64,000 nucleotides of DNA from CBDEGK01 sp965237855 (GTDB lineage: Bacteria; Pseudomonadota; Gammaproteobacteria; Pseudomonadales; Halieaceae). Below, one piece after another: positions 36,096 to 44,829 of this stretch (its first letter is position 1; every line of letters starts with the position of its first letter). The DNA is taken from assembly GCA_965237855.1 (NCBI GenBank), contig CBDEGK010000004.1, positions 744,001 through 808,000 on the forward strand, given 5' to 3'. Made by a program: the position numbers and the translations under genes. The notes under the pieces were generated by a model. That model had not been told where the DNA came from. It made no database searches and was given only the letters and a program-made list of their open reading frames with translations.

Positions 36096-37052
36096 TCAGG
36101 CCGCTTCAGGCTCAGACAGGTGTTTTACAATCAGCCACCGCATCCATTGATGGGCCATACTGTTGGAGGTTCGCGTATGCCGCAACAGCGCCGCGCGTAT
36201 CCGATTGCCGCCACCATGTCCATCGAACAGGCGCAGCAACTCGCCAGGCAGCGGCTGGCCCACCACCTCGCGAGGCAGATTGTCGCTGTTGCCAAACCTG
36301 GCATTGGCAATCAACAGGAAGTCTGTGCGTGCCAACACCGCAATGGCCGGGGCAAATTGCGTGGTCTCCAGCACCACTTTACGATGCATGCCCCGCTCGC
36401 CCAACACTTCATCCACCAGGCCGATGTTTTCCCGGCTGGGACCGGGCAGATACAAGCGCACATGAGGATAGGCGAGCAGTTCTTTCAAGCTCATCTTTTT
36501 ACCCTGCAGCGGGTGACCCTTGCGCAGATAGCACATGGGCTTGATGATTTGCAGGGGTTCGGCGTGAATATCGCGTTCGGTTTCCGACACGGCCGACACG
36601 GCAAAATCAATTTCTGCCCGCTTCAAACGATCTTGAAAATCCACGGTTACATCGCCAGTCAACAGACCCACGCCGGGGGCATCCAGGGCCAGCTCTTCCA
36701 TCAGCGGCGGCAGCAAAGTCTCGGCAAACATCGGTGGAATCAACAAACGAAAGACTCCCTCGTAAGAAGCCGGCTCAAACTCCTCGTGTTCCAGCAGCTG
36801 ATCCAGTTCACCCAGGGCCCGCGGCAACGCCTGACCCAACGCCTCCGCCTTTGGCGTGGGAATCAGACCATGGGCGGTGCGGGTGAACAGCTCATCATCA
36901 AAGGTTTCCCGCAGCTTCTGCAGGGTTTTGCTCAGTGCCGGTTGTGACACGTTGAGCCGTTGCGCGGAGCGGGTGACATTGCGCTCCTCGAGTAACACCT
37001 GCAGCACCACCAACAGGTTGAGATCGGTATGCACCAGCTGAGGAGAAATCAT
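36096..37052 (-). CDS. LysR family regulator
   Basis: A 318-residue LysR-type regulator started at ATG 37052 (MISPQLVHTDLNLLVVLQ). The winged helix-turn-helix is clear (EERNVTRSAQRLNVSQPALSKTLQKLRETFDDELFTR), followed by the periplasmic-binding-type effector domain. Upstream in-frame codons to 37121 are not needed. A 12-base inverted repeat with 37 bases between arms lies in front of the gene and is a candidate operator. It is upstream of the quinohemoprotein gene on the same strand, with 61 bases between. Confidence 0.88.
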   Translation of the reverse strand: MISPQLVHTDLNLLVVLQVLLEERNVTRSAQRLNVSQPALSKTLQKLRETFDDELFTRTAHGLIPTPKAEALGQALPRALGELDQLLEHEEFEPASYEGVFRLLIPPMFAETLLPPLMEELALDAPGVGLLTGDVTVDFQDRLKRAEIDFAVSAVSETERDIHAEPLQIIKPMCYLRKGHPLQGKKMSLKELLAYPHVRLYLPGPSRENIGLVDEVLGERGMHRKVVLETTQFAPAIAVLARTDFLLIANARFGNSDNLPREVVGQPLPGELLRLFDGHGGGNRIRAALLRHTRTSNSMAHQWMRWLIVKHLSEPEAA

Positions 37053-37075
37053 AAACGCCCCCTGTCTTGAGCATC

Positions 37076-37136
37076 TAGTGAAATAACCCAAAATTATAGT
37101 TGTTTGCAAATATTTTTCCATTAAGTTATTTCACTA
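37076..37136. promoter_or_regulatory. Inverted repeat upstream of the LysR gene
   Basis: TAGTGAAATAAC at 37076-37087 is repeated exactly in inverted orientation at 37125-37136, with an AT-rich 37-base spacer. The pair lies between the LysR gene and the divergent lipoprotein gene. Two symmetric half-sites of this length suit a dimer or tetramer of the LysR protein acting on its own promoter; other binding proteins are possible. Confidence 0.5.
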
Positions 37137-37232
37137 ATGCCCGTACACCCGCTCCAATGCCAGCGCTGGCTGAGGACAGAGGAGACTGTTAACATGTCCG
37201 CCGGCCCGCCTATGTACTGGAGAGAATCACCG

Positions 37233-37814
37233 ATGAGCCCCATGAAAACTGTCCTTACCGCACTGCTGCTGGCCCTGCTGGGAGCGTGCAGTGGCCTGGA
37301 GTATGAAGTGTGGCCGACAGATAATTTCGCGGCGAGCCACTATCAAACCTACTCCTGGCGCAGCGAGCCTTTTCGGAACAACACCGGCTCCACCGACCCC
37401 ATCTATCGGCTCGATCCGATCGTGCGCAGAGAGACCGATCAATTACTGCAGGCCAAGGGTTATACTCGTATTGATCGCGGCGGCAGTTTCACGATTGATT
37501 ACATCTACGCACCGGGCCTCACCCTCGGGGTCATGGGCGAAGATGCCAGCATTATCAGCACGCGCATTGGTATTCGTCCGAATTCTACGGTCAGCCAGGC
37601 CCAGCGGGACAACGCCATCGCTCTCGGTAGTGGCGTCAAGGAAACCCATAACCTGGCCCTGCAAATCAATGACGGCCAAAGTGGCCGGGAAGTCTGGCGC
37701 GGCATTGTCAGCAAGATTTCCCAGGACAACAGCGGCTCCGCGGATCGGTCCAGCAACAGTGCAGCGTCCAAGGGCCTGCGCAACATGATTTCCAAACTAC
37801 CAGCTGCCAGTTGA
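37233..37814 (+). CDS. DUF4136 lipoprotein
   Basis: A 193-residue lipoprotein from ATG 37233, with GGAGAG 8 bases upstream. The signal ends LLGAC. The mature part matches the DUF4136 pattern: YQTYSWRSEP near the start, IVRRETDQLLQAKGYTRID and a final nucleotide-like AASKGLRNMISKLP. Relatives are envelope lipoproteins of unknown role. It overlaps the next gene by 3 bases (TTGA), so the two are translated together. Confidence 0.8.
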   Translation: MSPMKTVLTALLLALLGACSGLEYEVWPTDNFAASHYQTYSWRSEPFRNNTGSTDPIYRLDPIVRRETDQLLQAKGYTRIDRGGSFTIDYIYAPGLTLGVMGEDASIISTRIGIRPNSTVSQAQRDNAIALGSGVKETHNLALQINDGQSGREVWRGIVSKISQDNSGSADRSSNSAASKGLRNMISKLPAAS

Positions 37815-38482
37815 TAAGCTCATCCTCTAGCGGCAGCTATGTCTATCGCTGTAATGGCGAAGATGCAGGTGTCGAAGAACATTGGCTGATCACCTGTACC
37901 AGCAGCACCCGGCTCATTCAGAGTAAACGATTCGCGCCCGCGCTCGGCCTCACCCTGGAGGTCAACAGCGCTGAGAGTGCCAACCGCTATACCCAGTGCA
38001 TTATCCAGTGGCAGTTGGCAGGCAGCGAGCAATCCCTGGATGCCTCGGTCAACTACGAGTTTTTTGATACTGACATCCTCGTGACTCGCCATCTGAATAA
38101 CGAACAGGAGGAGCGACGACTGCCCCTCGGCGACTTTGCGTTTTCACCGCTGATGCGCATCTATAGCGGCCGGGTGATTCGTGAATTGGAGGCCGGCGAT
38201 GCCAATGGCCGCGTGCTGACCCCCTGGATACGCGACCACACACAGCAAGATGAACTGCTATGGCCCCAGTTCAGTGACCGGCAGGTCAAATTACTGGGCG
38301 AAGAGACTATTCACGTTGATCAGCAAAAAATCGCCTGTCAGAAGTTTGAATACACCGGCGGTGAATATGGCCCCGGTACCCACTTCTGGCTGGACGAGCA
38401 CGATGTGCTGCTGATGTACTGCTGGGAGCAGGACAAGAATGCGCGCTGGGAAATTACCCTGCAGGATTACCACCGGGATTAG
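37811..38482 (+). CDS. Hypothetical protein
   Basis: A 223-residue protein without signal peptide or membrane segment, started with TTG overlapping the previous stop. I do not recognise a family. It looks like a beta-rich fold: alternating segments such as YTQCIIQWQLAGSEQ, FSPLMRIYSGRVIRELE and CQKFEYTGGEYGPGTHFWLD, ending with WEITLQDYHRD. The pattern of a small substrate-binding barrel (DUF3108-like) is possible. It lies between the DUF4136 lipoprotein and the RCC-reductase-like gene, 21 bases before the latter. Confidence 0.6.
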   Translation: MISSSSSGSYVYRCNGEDAGVEEHWLITCTSSTRLIQSKRFAPALGLTLEVNSAESANRYTQCIIQWQLAGSEQSLDASVNYEFFDTDILVTRHLNNEQEERRLPLGDFAFSPLMRIYSGRVIRELEAGDANGRVLTPWIRDHTQQDELLWPQFSDRQVKLLGEETIHVDQQKIACQKFEYTGGEYGPGTHFWLDEHDVLLMYCWEQDKNARWEITLQDYHRD

Positions 38483-38503
38483 CCAGCGCGATTAGCCAAC
38501 GGG

Positions 38504-39097
38504 ATGCGACGCACCCGCAGTGACTGGCTGGTGAACTCCTGGCTCGGCAATCGCAAGGCCAGCATCCTGGATATGAATGCCACCGCCTTTCTTGATCAGC
38601 AGACTGATGTACCCCACTTCATCATGGTGTTCGGCACCATTCCCAAGCTGTTCTTCTATTTTGACTTCACCCCGCGCTCCAACCTGATGACCGATCCGGA
38701 TTACCTGCAGCGCTACTACGAACCGATTAATGAGCGCTATTTGGCATTGCGGGGCAACAACAACTTCCAGTGGTCGGTGAGCCACGGCACCTATATGCGC
38801 AGTCTCACCAACCCCTCCACCCAGAGCCTGACCGGTGATCTCACCGATAGCAATATTGCCATCCTCGAAGACTATGGCTGGCAGATGCTGGAAACCTGGG
38901 AAGGCTGGCTCGATGCCGCCTCCCCCATCCCCGAGGAGAAACGCCGCGAACAACAGTTGTACGATTTCACCGTGCGCCGTCTCGGCTACGAGCTCGACCC
39001 CATGAACAAACTGGCGGTGCAGGTGTTTGGCGAGGACAAGGTGGATGAAATGTTGAACGTTCGCATGGGCGCTGCACAGATGGCCGCACATACCTGA
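38504..39097 (+). CDS. Red chlorophyll catabolite reductase-like protein
   Basis: A 197-residue protein with a resemblance to plant red chlorophyll catabolite reductase (ferredoxin-dependent bilin reductase fold). The aligned core is ILDMNATAFLDQQTDVPHF, then a beta strand ending LFFYFDFTPRSNLMTDPDYL and QRYYEPINERY; plant RCCR has the same order LNITSLSGFL...APNF...LDLPHRKDLVLNPDYLKEYY (recalled). The reaction in bacteria is unknown; a tetrapyrrole or heme catabolite is a plausible substrate. The gene has a GGG only 3 bases before its ATG and may rely on coupling to the gene upstream. Moderate confidence because the similarity is distant. Confidence 0.5.
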   Translation: MRRTRSDWLVNSWLGNRKASILDMNATAFLDQQTDVPHFIMVFGTIPKLFFYFDFTPRSNLMTDPDYLQRYYEPINERYLALRGNNNFQWSVSHGTYMRSLTNPSTQSLTGDLTDSNIAILEDYGWQMLETWEGWLDAASPIPEEKRREQQLYDFTVRRLGYELDPMNKLAVQVFGEDKVDEMLNVRMGAAQMAAHT

Positions 39098-39141
39098 ATC
39101 ATTTGCGTATACTGTATCCCCAAAAATAAGAGGAATGGGCT

Positions 39142-40659
39142 ATGACGACGTTCAGGCAATTACTATTCTGTACCGCCCTGCTGGCAATCGGCGGCTGCAG
39201 CGACGATGACGGCGGCGGTTTGGAGTCACCAGTCCCAGTACCGCCACCCGAGCCCGAATTTCTCACCGTTGCAGACCCCAATGTGAGCCTGGCTCCCGAT
39301 ATCGGCGACCCGTTCCACCTGGGCAGCATCGACCTGGCCAGCAAGGGTTATGAAGAACAAGAGTACTTCCTCACCGGAACTGCCACCGCCTTCGTCAACG
39401 TAAACGAACTACAGGCAGACGGCCTCTGGGAAGTAGAACCCGGTGAGCAGGCCGACTACACCACCCGTGCCATTGTCCGCCGCCCCAGTGACGCCGCCAA
39501 CTTCAACGGCACGGTTCTTGTTGAATGGATGAACGTGACGGCCGGGTTTGACACCAACCCGGAGTGGAGTAATTTGCAGGTGGAACTAATACGCGAGGGC
39601 TACGTCTGGATCGGCGTTTCTGCACAGTTCGTTGGCATATATGGTCGGGAAGGCAGCTTGATACCGTTCCATCTGAAAGGTGTCAACCCGGAACGGTACG
39701 AGGCACTGGAACACCCCGGTGATAGTTTTTCCTACGATATGTTCTCCCAGGTTGCGCAGGCTGTTCGTAACCCCGGAGAAGTCGATTTGCTCAATGGACT
39801 ACAAGTAGAGAGGGTCATCGCTGCCGGTGAGTCCCAGTCAGCTTTTTACATGACAACCTACGTCAACGCGCTGCATCCCCTCTACAACGCCTTTGACGCC
39901 TACATCATCCATAGTCGCGGCGCGACTGCCGGGCCGCTGGCACAGGAACCACAGGAAACTATTGAGGCGGCTGACGCGCAACTGATCCGCACCGATCTCA
40001 ATGTCCCGGTGCTGACCTTCCAGACAGAAACCGATGTCGTCCTTAACGATGTCTTGGATTCTGTTCTTATTCGCCAGGACGACACCGATCTGCTGCGCCT
40101 GTGGGAAGTAGCCGGGACCGCCCATGCCGACCGCTACACCCTGGGCGCAGGAACTGAGGACCCCGGAGACGACCCCTCCTTTGCCGCGGTGGCAGAAGAA
40201 GACATGGTGCAGGGTTTTATCCAATGCGACTCCCCCTTCAACTCCGGCCCCATGCACTTCGTTTTCAAAGCAGCCCTGCGCGGCCTCAATCGGTGGATTA
40301 TTGACGGCACACCGCTGCCTTCTGGGGATCTGCTGAAACTAAACGACGATCTTTCACAGTATGTCCTTGATGACCTGGGCAATGTCCAAGGGGGCATCCG
40401 CACCCCCTACGTGGACGCACCCAGCGCGATCTTGTCTGGGCTGGGTCAAACTGGTGATAGTTTTTGCGGATTATTCGGCACCACGATTTTGTTCAGCGCC
40501 GAACAAATGGCCAGTTTGTACGTCGACCAAGCGAGCTACGTGGAAGCTGTCACCGATGCCTCCAATGACGCTGTGGCAGCAGGTTTTCTGCTGCAGGCGG
40601 ATGCGGATCTGATCATCGCCTGGGCACCCGAGCAGTGGGCCAGTCAAATGGGGCTATAA
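39142..40659 (+). CDS. Alpha/beta hydrolase-domain lipoprotein
   Basis: A 505-residue exported protein of the large 'alpha/beta hydrolase domain' family (PF20091 type). The signal ends AIGGC followed by an aspartate-rich linker (SDDDGGG) and a proline stretch. The nucleophile lies in IAAGESQSAFYM (about residue 232), followed by VLTFQTETDVVLND and the late WEVAGTAHADRY with the catalytic histidine. Substrates of the family are unproven esters. It converges on the sulfotransferase gene with only 7 bases between the stops. Confidence 0.85.
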   Translation: MTTFRQLLFCTALLAIGGCSDDDGGGLESPVPVPPPEPEFLTVADPNVSLAPDIGDPFHLGSIDLASKGYEEQEYFLTGTATAFVNVNELQADGLWEVEPGEQADYTTRAIVRRPSDAANFNGTVLVEWMNVTAGFDTNPEWSNLQVELIREGYVWIGVSAQFVGIYGREGSLIPFHLKGVNPERYEALEHPGDSFSYDMFSQVAQAVRNPGEVDLLNGLQVERVIAAGESQSAFYMTTYVNALHPLYNAFDAYIIHSRGATAGPLAQEPQETIEAADAQLIRTDLNVPVLTFQTETDVVLNDVLDSVLIRQDDTDLLRLWEVAGTAHADRYTLGAGTEDPGDDPSFAAVAEEDMVQGFIQCDSPFNSGPMHFVFKAALRGLNRWIIDGTPLPSGDLLKLNDDLSQYVLDDLGNVQGGIRTPYVDAPSAILSGLGQTGDSFCGLFGTTILFSAEQMASLYVDQASYVEAVTDASNDAVAAGFLLQADADLIIAWAPEQWASQMGL

Positions 40660-40666
40660 CACCGGC

Positions 40667-41491
40667 CTACAATAGGAGAAATTTCCCACATCTATCCCGA
40701 AACGCCTGCAGGCGCTGCGGGAAATCGTCTATTTCCTGTATCGCCTGGTCGAGGCGGACATTGGCCAGTTGGTACAGGGCCAGGTCCATGCTGTTCTCAT
40801 CGATAAGCGGTTGTTGTAAATCACCTAGCTGTTCCAGCAGGTGAGCGATACGCTCGCTCATACCCGCGGGACGCTCGAATTTACTCTCATTTTGACGCAC
40901 ATAGGCCAAATCAAGCTGCGGCAGCGTTTTCGCAAAGTACTGTTCCAGCACCACCATAAACTCATCATAGCGATCAACCACACCCACCAAGGGTAATGTG
41001 CGCAGCGCTTTGGTAGCCATGGCGAACACCTGCAATCCCAGGGGCTGGCGATTACCCGCATGGAACTTGCCGGATAGAAACACTGTCTGCATATTGCGGA
41101 TAGTGCGCGACACGCCCGGTGTCATCCGCCAGGCCACATACTCAGCCAGCGTGTATTTTTTAGCCGCCTCAGCACCGGGCGTATCCGCCTGTTGCGCACG
41201 TTCGAAATGATAAACCGACTCAACCCGCTCCAGTGGGTGCCGCAACATGTAGACCGGAACAATTTCAATGCCGGCCAACTCGGGCAGCTGACGGGTCAGG
41301 TGATGGCTGGACAACGCCTGCAACTCGGATCGCGACTGCAATAAGTCTGCAACATGCTCGGTGCCATTTTGAATCATCGCCTCGTCGTCACGATGATCGA
41401 GGAAGCTATCCCCAAAACTGCGCTCCAAACTCCAATCCAGGGTGGTACCCGCATTCTTGAAGAGATGGCCGTGGGCCAACACCGTTCTCAT
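40667..41491 (-). CDS. Sulfotransferase family protein
   Basis: A 274-residue sulfotransferase-like protein. The 5'-phosphosulfate-binding segment is HGHLFKNAGTTLDWSLER at the N-terminus and the 3'-phosphate-binding segment is YMLRHPLERVESVYHFER near residue 85, where R and S contact PAPS. The acceptor is unknown; the protein lacks a signal peptide. Its ATG overlaps the stop of the small VOC gene (ATGA), placing it third in a hydroxyacid dehydrogenase operon. Confidence 0.8.
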   Translation of the reverse strand: MRTVLAHGHLFKNAGTTLDWSLERSFGDSFLDHRDDEAMIQNGTEHVADLLQSRSELQALSSHHLTRQLPELAGIEIVPVYMLRHPLERVESVYHFERAQQADTPGAEAAKKYTLAEYVAWRMTPGVSRTIRNMQTVFLSGKFHAGNRQPLGLQVFAMATKALRTLPLVGVVDRYDEFMVVLEQYFAKTLPQLDLAYVRQNESKFERPAGMSERIAHLLEQLGDLQQPLIDENSMDLALYQLANVRLDQAIQEIDDFPQRLQAFRDRCGKFLLL

Positions 41492-41658
41492 CCTGCCCCC
41501 TCGACCAACCCAGGTTCCACAAATTCGATCAGTACCCCGGCGGTATCATCATCGGCAATACCGAAGATGTTCTGCAGCCGCGACACCGTCTGCGCCAGGT
41601 TTTCGGTAACCACACCCACATGACGAAGTCCGACGATATAGTCATTGACCCGCGACAT
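41488..41658 (-). CDS. Mini VOC (glyoxalase-like) protein, probably internally deleted
   Basis: A 56-residue frame beginning directly after the dehydrogenase stop (TGAATG) and overlapping the sulfotransferase start by 4 bases. Its first 30 residues (VGLRHVGVVTENLAQTVSRL) are the opening of a VOC-fold protein such as methylmalonyl-CoA epimerase, and its last residues (GVLIEFVEP) resemble the end of the same fold. The intervening 70-80 residues of a normal VOC protein are absent, which suggests an in-frame internal deletion. Unlikely to fold as an enzyme. Confidence 0.55.
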   Translation of the reverse strand: MSRVNDYIVGLRHVGVVTENLAQTVSRLQNIFGIADDDTAGVLIEFVEPGLVEGAG

Positions 41659-42627
41659 TCAGCTGTACACCCCTGGATTAAAACAATGGGGCATTCTCTC
41701 ACCCTTTAGGGCGGCAATCATATTGTCCACCGCCAGATCTGCCATGCGGGTACGGGTGGCGATGCTGGCGCTGCCGATATGCGGTGCCAATACCACGTTA
41801 GGTGCGCTCAACAGGGGATTATCCATCTCCACCGGTTCGCGGGAAAACACGTCAACCCCGGCTGCAAATAAGCGATTTTCTCTGAGAGCATCCGCCAGCG
41901 CCTGCTCGTCGACAATACCGCCGCGGGCGGTATTGACCAGCACCGCATCGTCTTTCATGGTGGCGATCGCCGCGGCATCAATCAGGTTGCGGGTGTCGTC
42001 ATTGAGCGCCACGTTAACGCTGACAAAATCACTGCGCGTGAGAAGCTGCTCCAGGCTGACCGCCTCGACACCGTCCATGGCCCTGCCGGAACGCGTCCAC
42101 GACAAAATGTTCATACCGAAGCCCTGGGCCCGTCGTGCCACCGCCTGGCCAATGGCACCGAGACCGACAATACCGAGGGTGGCACCGGACACATCTTTGC
42201 CGACAAAAAAGGTGGGGTGCCAGGGCTTGTCCTTCAACCACTTGCCCTCGCGCACAAACTGGTCCGCCTCGGCAATGCGCCGGGCTGCCGCCAGCATCAA
42301 TCCAACATTAATATCGGCGGTGGTATCCACCAGCACACCGGGGGTGTGACCGAGGGGAATGCCGCGCTCGCTCAACGCCGCCACATCCACATGATCAACC
42401 CCCACCGACATACTGGAAACAAACCGCAGCTCGGGGCACTGCGCGAGCACCGAACGCCGGACCTGGGTGGTCAAGGTACACACCAGCCCCTCACAGCCAG
42501 GCAATCGCTCCAGCAAAGCGGCCTTGTTGATCAACGCCTCCTGCTCCCAGATATCCAGTTCGCAGTGTTGGGCCAGTCGCTCCAGCCCACCGCCAGGTAA
42601 GGCCGTGGTGGCCAGTACTTTCGCCAT
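41659..42627 (-). CDS. D-2-hydroxyacid dehydrogenase (glyoxylate/2-ketogluconate reductase type)
   Basis: A 322-residue NAD(P)-dependent D-2-hydroxyacid dehydrogenase. The Rossmann motif is GIVGLGAIGQAVARRA (about residue 149), and the catalytic arginine, glutamate and histidine are in NTARGGIVDE, FSREPVE and LAPHIGSA. The GVDHVDVAALSERGI region and length place it near glyoxylate or gluconate reductases. First gene of a three-gene unit with the mini VOC and sulfotransferase genes. Confidence 0.88.
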   Translation of the reverse strand: MAKVLATTALPGGGLERLAQHCELDIWEQEALINKAALLERLPGCEGLVCTLTTQVRRSVLAQCPELRFVSSMSVGVDHVDVAALSERGIPLGHTPGVLVDTTADINVGLMLAAARRIAEADQFVREGKWLKDKPWHPTFFVGKDVSGATLGIVGLGAIGQAVARRAQGFGMNILSWTRSGRAMDGVEAVSLEQLLTRSDFVSVNVALNDDTRNLIDAAAIATMKDDAVLVNTARGGIVDEQALADALRENRLFAAGVDVFSREPVEMDNPLLSAPNVVLAPHIGSASIATRTRMADLAVDNMIAALKGERMPHCFNPGVYS

Positions 42628-42726
42628 AAAATCTTATCTCATGCAAAACCCACCCGCAGGCTGACTGTACCTCGCCCAATGAATGGATATAATGATATAA
42701 CTTTACTACATTTCGAGGAGACTGCG

Positions 42727-43215
42727 ATGACCGCCTCAGACGCCTACGGTACGGATTACTACGGATACCGCAAGAAATTTGCCGCGTTAGTCCCCAGCAC
42801 CAATACCGCCGTAGAGCATGAATACCACATGATGAAACCCAAGGGGGTAGTGCTGGCCAACCGCGCCTGCGTGATCCCGCCGTTCAAGGTGGAAACGGAA
42901 GATGACTTCGTCAATATGGTCAAGGCTATCGGCGAGGCATTCGGCACTCGCTTGCCCCTGGTCCACAACCTGGTGGAAGGCGGAAATTCGCCGGTGGCCA
43001 GTAGCGAGGAGATGGTGCAGCTCAATTATAAAGTCGCATTGTACCCGGTTGCCCTGTTACACCAGTTTATTCCGCTATCTCAGCAACTCTTGCAGCATAT
43101 CAAAGCCCATGGCCGCACCGACAATTATCTCGGCGAACTAATCGACCTGGAACGGACCAATAACACGGTCGGCGCTAGTGCGCTGCTTGAGCAATTGGAC
43201 AGTTTCGGCCCGTGA
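42727..43215 (+). pseudogene. Chimeric ORF: racemase/decarboxylase N-terminus joined to PEP mutase C-terminus
   Basis: A 162-residue frame from ATG 42727, with GAGGAG 6 bases upstream and a TATAAT at 42688. The first 50 or so residues (KKFAALVPSTNTAVEHEYH) are the start of an Asp/Glu racemase-type protein such as maleate isomerase or arylmalonate decarboxylase. From about residue 75 (LPLVHNLVEGGNSPV) to the end it is the C-terminal part of an isocitrate lyase/PEP mutase-family protein, including NYKVALYPVALLHQF. The catalytic parts of both are missing. It reads as an in-frame deletion joining two adjacent genes; the product is probably inactive. Confidence 0.65.
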
Positions 43216-43229
43216 TAAAGCTTTTATCA

Positions 43230-43251
43230 ATTCGTGACACTTTCGTGATAC
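43230..43251 (+). promoter_or_regulatory. Tandem 11-bp direct repeat upstream of spondin operon
   Basis: Two adjacent 11-base copies, ATTCGTGACAC and TTTCGTGATAC, agree at 9 of 11 positions and end 59 bases before the first spondin gene. OmpR/PhoB-type regulators bind direct repeats with this period, and such a regulator is encoded three genes downstream (44830-45567). Binding by that regulator is inference. Confidence 0.4.
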
Positions 43252-43310
43252 CTCGCGCCCCCTAGCTCGCCACACTGTCATCCTCCCTCTCGAACTGGAG
43301 ATTCATCAGG

Positions 43311-44024
43311 ATGACAAAGACTTACTCAGCACCACTATTCGCACTGGCCATGACTGCATTCGGTGTACAAGCCCAGGCAGCCCAACTGGATATCCAGATA
43401 ACCAACCTCACCCGGGGCAGCTGGTTCACCCCCTTTCTTGTCGCCGCCCATACCGAGGGCGCACAATTGTTTTCCGCCGGCAGTACGGCCAGCGCCAACT
43501 TGCAGACCATGGCAGAGGGCGGCGATATTGCCGGCCTGGCGGCGGATGTCGCTGCGTGGAACGCCACGTCGGTAGAGAATCCGGCCGGTGGCTTACTCGC
43601 CCCCGGTGCCAGTACCAGCACAACCTTGGACACCGACGCTGCACCGGATAACACACGGCTGTCCATTGTCGCCATGTTGCTGCCCAGCAACGATGGTTTC
43701 ATGGGTTTAAACGCGGTAGAGATACCCACTGACGCGGGAACCTACACCTACCATGTCAACGCCTACGATGCCGGCACCGAGGCCAACGATGAAATTGTCG
43801 GCAGCGGCGCCCCCGGCGAGGCGGGCTTCCCGGCGCCACCGCCCGTTGCAGCTGAGAGTGGCTCCGGGGGTACGGGGGTTCCCGCTACCGCAGAAGGCTA
43901 TGTGCATATTCACCGCAATGTTCTGGGTGACAGTGATCTCAGCGGTGGTATTAGCGACATCGACAACACCGTACAGCGCTGGTTGAACCCGGTGGTGCGG
44001 GTCGTCGTCACGGTATCGAACTAG
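43311..44024 (+). CDS. Spondin-domain exported protein
   Basis: A 237-residue exported protein with a signal peptide (ALAMTAFGVQAQA) and a spondin N-terminal-like domain. The family pattern is visible as LDIQITNLTRGSWFTPFLVA, LFSAGSTASANLQTMAEGGD, a TRLSIVAMLLPSNDGFMGLNA strand pair and YDAGTEANDE. In animals the domain mediates matrix contact; bacterial versions are secreted or surface proteins of unknown role. The second spondin gene follows after 8 bases. Confidence 0.82.
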   Translation: MTKTYSAPLFALAMTAFGVQAQAAQLDIQITNLTRGSWFTPFLVAAHTEGAQLFSAGSTASANLQTMAEGGDIAGLAADVAAWNATSVENPAGGLLAPGASTSTTLDTDAAPDNTRLSIVAMLLPSNDGFMGLNAVEIPTDAGTYTYHVNAYDAGTEANDEIVGSGAPGEAGFPAPPPVAAESGSGGTGVPATAEGYVHIHRNVLGDSDLSGGISDIDNTVQRWLNPVVRVVVTVSN

Positions 44025-44032
44025 GAGGCAAT

Positions 44033-44755
44033 ATGAAGAAGCTGCTTATTCTATGCATGACAATCCTTCTAGCCGCCTGCAGCGGCAACGACAATGACAA
44101 CAACGTGGTGGGGACATCAGCCCCGGAGACACCGGCGCCAGAGATCGTCAACGCGCGTTTCGAGCTGGTTACCACCAACCTGACTGTGGCCCAACCTTTA
44201 TCACCGCTGGCGACCATTATCCACAGCGATAGCCAGCAAATGTTCAGTATTGGCACCAGCGCTTCCACAGCACTTGAACTGCTGGCGGAAGGTGGGGACA
44301 ACAGTGAACTACTGGATGCGGTTGAGGGCGCCGCTGAGGCCAGCGGTAGCAGCCCACTTGGCCCCGGGGCTAGTGAAACCCTGGAGCTGGAAATTGAAGG
44401 CGATACGCTCACCGGCATGCAACTCAGCCTGTTGACCATGCTGGTAAACACCAATGATGCTTTTACCGGGCTCAACGCTGTGGACATCTCCACCCTGGCC
44501 GTCGGTGAATCTCGGAGCTTCCACACTCTCAGTTATGATTCGGGCACCGAGGCCAATACCGAACAGGGCACTGATTTTCCCGGGCCCGCCGGTGGCGGCG
44601 AGGGATTTAGCGCGACTCGCGATGACATTCGCGACCAGGTCACCCTGCACGGTGGCGTGGTGACGGCAGACGATGGCCTGGCCAGCTCCGACCTGGATCA
44701 GTCACACCGCTGGGACAATCCCGTGGCCAGGGTGTCAATTACCCGGGTGCAGTAG
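44033..44755 (+). CDS. Spondin-domain lipoprotein
   Basis: A 240-residue paralogue of the preceding protein with a lipoprotein signal ending LLAAC. The same domain is present: FELVTTNLTVAQPLSPLATI, MFSIGTSASTALELLAEGGD, MQLSLLTMLVNTNDAFTGLN and YDSGTEANTEQG. Soluble and lipid-anchored copies in tandem suggest partners. About 75 bases separate it from the response regulator, probably on one transcript. Confidence 0.82.
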   Translation: MKKLLILCMTILLAACSGNDNDNNVVGTSAPETPAPEIVNARFELVTTNLTVAQPLSPLATIIHSDSQQMFSIGTSASTALELLAEGGDNSELLDAVEGAAEASGSSPLGPGASETLELEIEGDTLTGMQLSLLTMLVNTNDAFTGLNAVDISTLAVGESRSFHTLSYDSGTEANTEQGTDFPGPAGGGEGFSATRDDIRDQVTLHGGVVTADDGLASSDLDQSHRWDNPVARVSITRVQ

Positions 44756-44829
44756 GACTACTCGGCGTGGGAACTTTTCGCGACGTTGACGATCTACCTG
44801 ATGTGATTCGAATCCGGCCGGAAAGCACC

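Noticed and set aside
38492..39091. 199-codon open frame antisense to the RCC-reductase-like gene
   Set aside because: It is a shadow with no family resemblance, signal or ribosome site, while the plus-strand frame shows a coherent protein pattern.
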